From an uncultured Oscillospiraceae bacterium (GTDB lineage Bacteria; Bacillota; Clostridia; Oscillospirales; Oscillospiraceae), in NCBI GenBank assembly GCA_910578575.1, contig CAJTQP010000019.1:1-38759 (forward strand): DNA of 38,759 nt, read 5' to 3'. Numbering within the stretch: the stretch's first letter is position 1; each line of letters begins with the position of its first letter. Made by a program: the position numbers and the translations under genes. The notes beneath the pieces were generated by a model. It ran no database searches and was not told where the DNA came from. It saw nothing but the letters and a program-made list of their open reading frames with translations. Below, piece by piece: positions 38,367 to 38,759 of this stretch.

Positions 38367-38759
38367 ATGGCTCGCAAACTGATGACCGCCGCTCTCATCC
38401 TCACCCTTGCCCTCACCGCCGCTGGCTGCGGCACGAAAAACGCCGGTGCCTCCGCCCGGAACTGGGTGGACGGCTACGACCGCTACTACGAAACCACAGA
38501 TGACGGCCACTACACCGCCGACAACCAGGGCCGGGTCCAGGGCTACGACGCCCGCACCAACGACACCGGCCGGGACGTCACCGACGACATCAAAAACGCC
38601 GGACGTGACGCCGCCAACGACGCCAAAAACGCCGGCCGCGACGTAGCCAACGGCATGAAGAACGCCGCCCGTAACATCGGCGACGCCACTGAGGACACCT
38701 TAGACGACATGACCAACGCCGCCAAGAAATCCTCTCAGCAGCTCACCAAAAACACCTAA
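38367..38759 (+). CDS. Small lipoprotein with Asp/Asn/Ala-rich repeats
   Basis: The 130-aa protein has a signal peptide with lipobox (LALTAAGCG, lipidated Cys at 21), so it is exported and anchored to the outer face of the membrane. The body begins NWVDGYDRYYETTDDGHYTA and then has several near-repeats of NAGRDxANDxKNAGRD type, forming amphipathic helices as in CsbD- or late-embryogenesis-like proteins. Function unknown. AAAGGAGG lies 8 nt before the ATG. The gene is complete; its TAA is the last codon of the window. Confidence 0.8.
   Translation: MARKLMTAALILTLALTAAGCGTKNAGASARNWVDGYDRYYETTDDGHYTADNQGRVQGYDARTNDTGRDVTDDIKNAGRDAANDAKNAGRDVANGMKNAARNIGDATEDTLDDMTNAAKKSSQQLTKNT

Overview
The window looks like a chromosomal segment of a GC-rich, spore-forming, anaerobic Clostridia bacterium, probably an Oscillospiraceae gut lineage (Flavonifractor/Intestinimonas/Oscillibacter type). 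The reasons are an O2-sensitive class III ribonucleotide reductase, iron-sulfur electron-bifurcating type redox subunits, S-layer homology (SLH) surface proteins with Clostridia-style signal peptides, and the sporulation-linked order yabP-yabQ-divIC-yabR. This assignment is an inference from gene content; no rRNA or tRNA is present.

Region 1 (1-14.7 kb, minus strand): the start of a zinc-ribbon (DUF4379-type) protein; a large SLH surface protein; a two-gene redox operon (a NuoE-NuoF fusion followed by a GltD/NfnB-like flavoprotein carrying extra Fe-S domains) that resembles the Sporomusa-type transhydrogenase StnABC; a second SLH surface protein broken by two frameshifts and lacking a normal start codon; and nrdD, with a good sigma-A promoter and a tandem pair of NrdR-like boxes.

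Region 2 (14.8-27.8 kb, minus strand): a tightly packed phage-derived operon in almost exactly the gene order of the B. subtilis defective phage PBSX: small and large terminase, portal, protease/scaffold, decoration protein, capsid, three head-completion genes, contractile sheath, tube, tail assembly chaperone with a clear programmed -1 frameshift, LysM protein, hub, spike-like protein, gp25-like protein, baseplate J and XkdU-like protein. No integrase, repressor, replication, lysis or tail-fibre gene is present. The slot where the tape measure gene should lie holds only a 175-codon acidic protein. The cluster sits between host genes and is as GC-rich as they are. It could be a domesticated, gene-transfer-agent-like or PBSX-like particle locus, and it is the main candidate for an undescribed system here.

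Region 3 (27.9-32.2 kb): a small Gln/Ser/Lys-rich protein with a forespore-sigma-like promoter, divergent from an OmpR-type response regulator and sensor kinase. These are followed by yabP-yabQ-divIC-yabR, with a sigma-E-like promoter directly behind the kinase gene.

Region 4 (32.2-38.8 kb): a minus-strand operon (DUF4160, DUF2442, FAH-family hydrolase, HD-domain hydrolase) divergent from a RelE-type toxin-antitoxin pair; then nifS-nifU Fe-S cluster assembly genes; then minus-strand nitrilase-family and deoC genes; and finally a small lipoprotein gene that ends exactly at the window edge. Most intergenic regions are short. The few longer ones contain recognisable promoters, terminators or hairpins.
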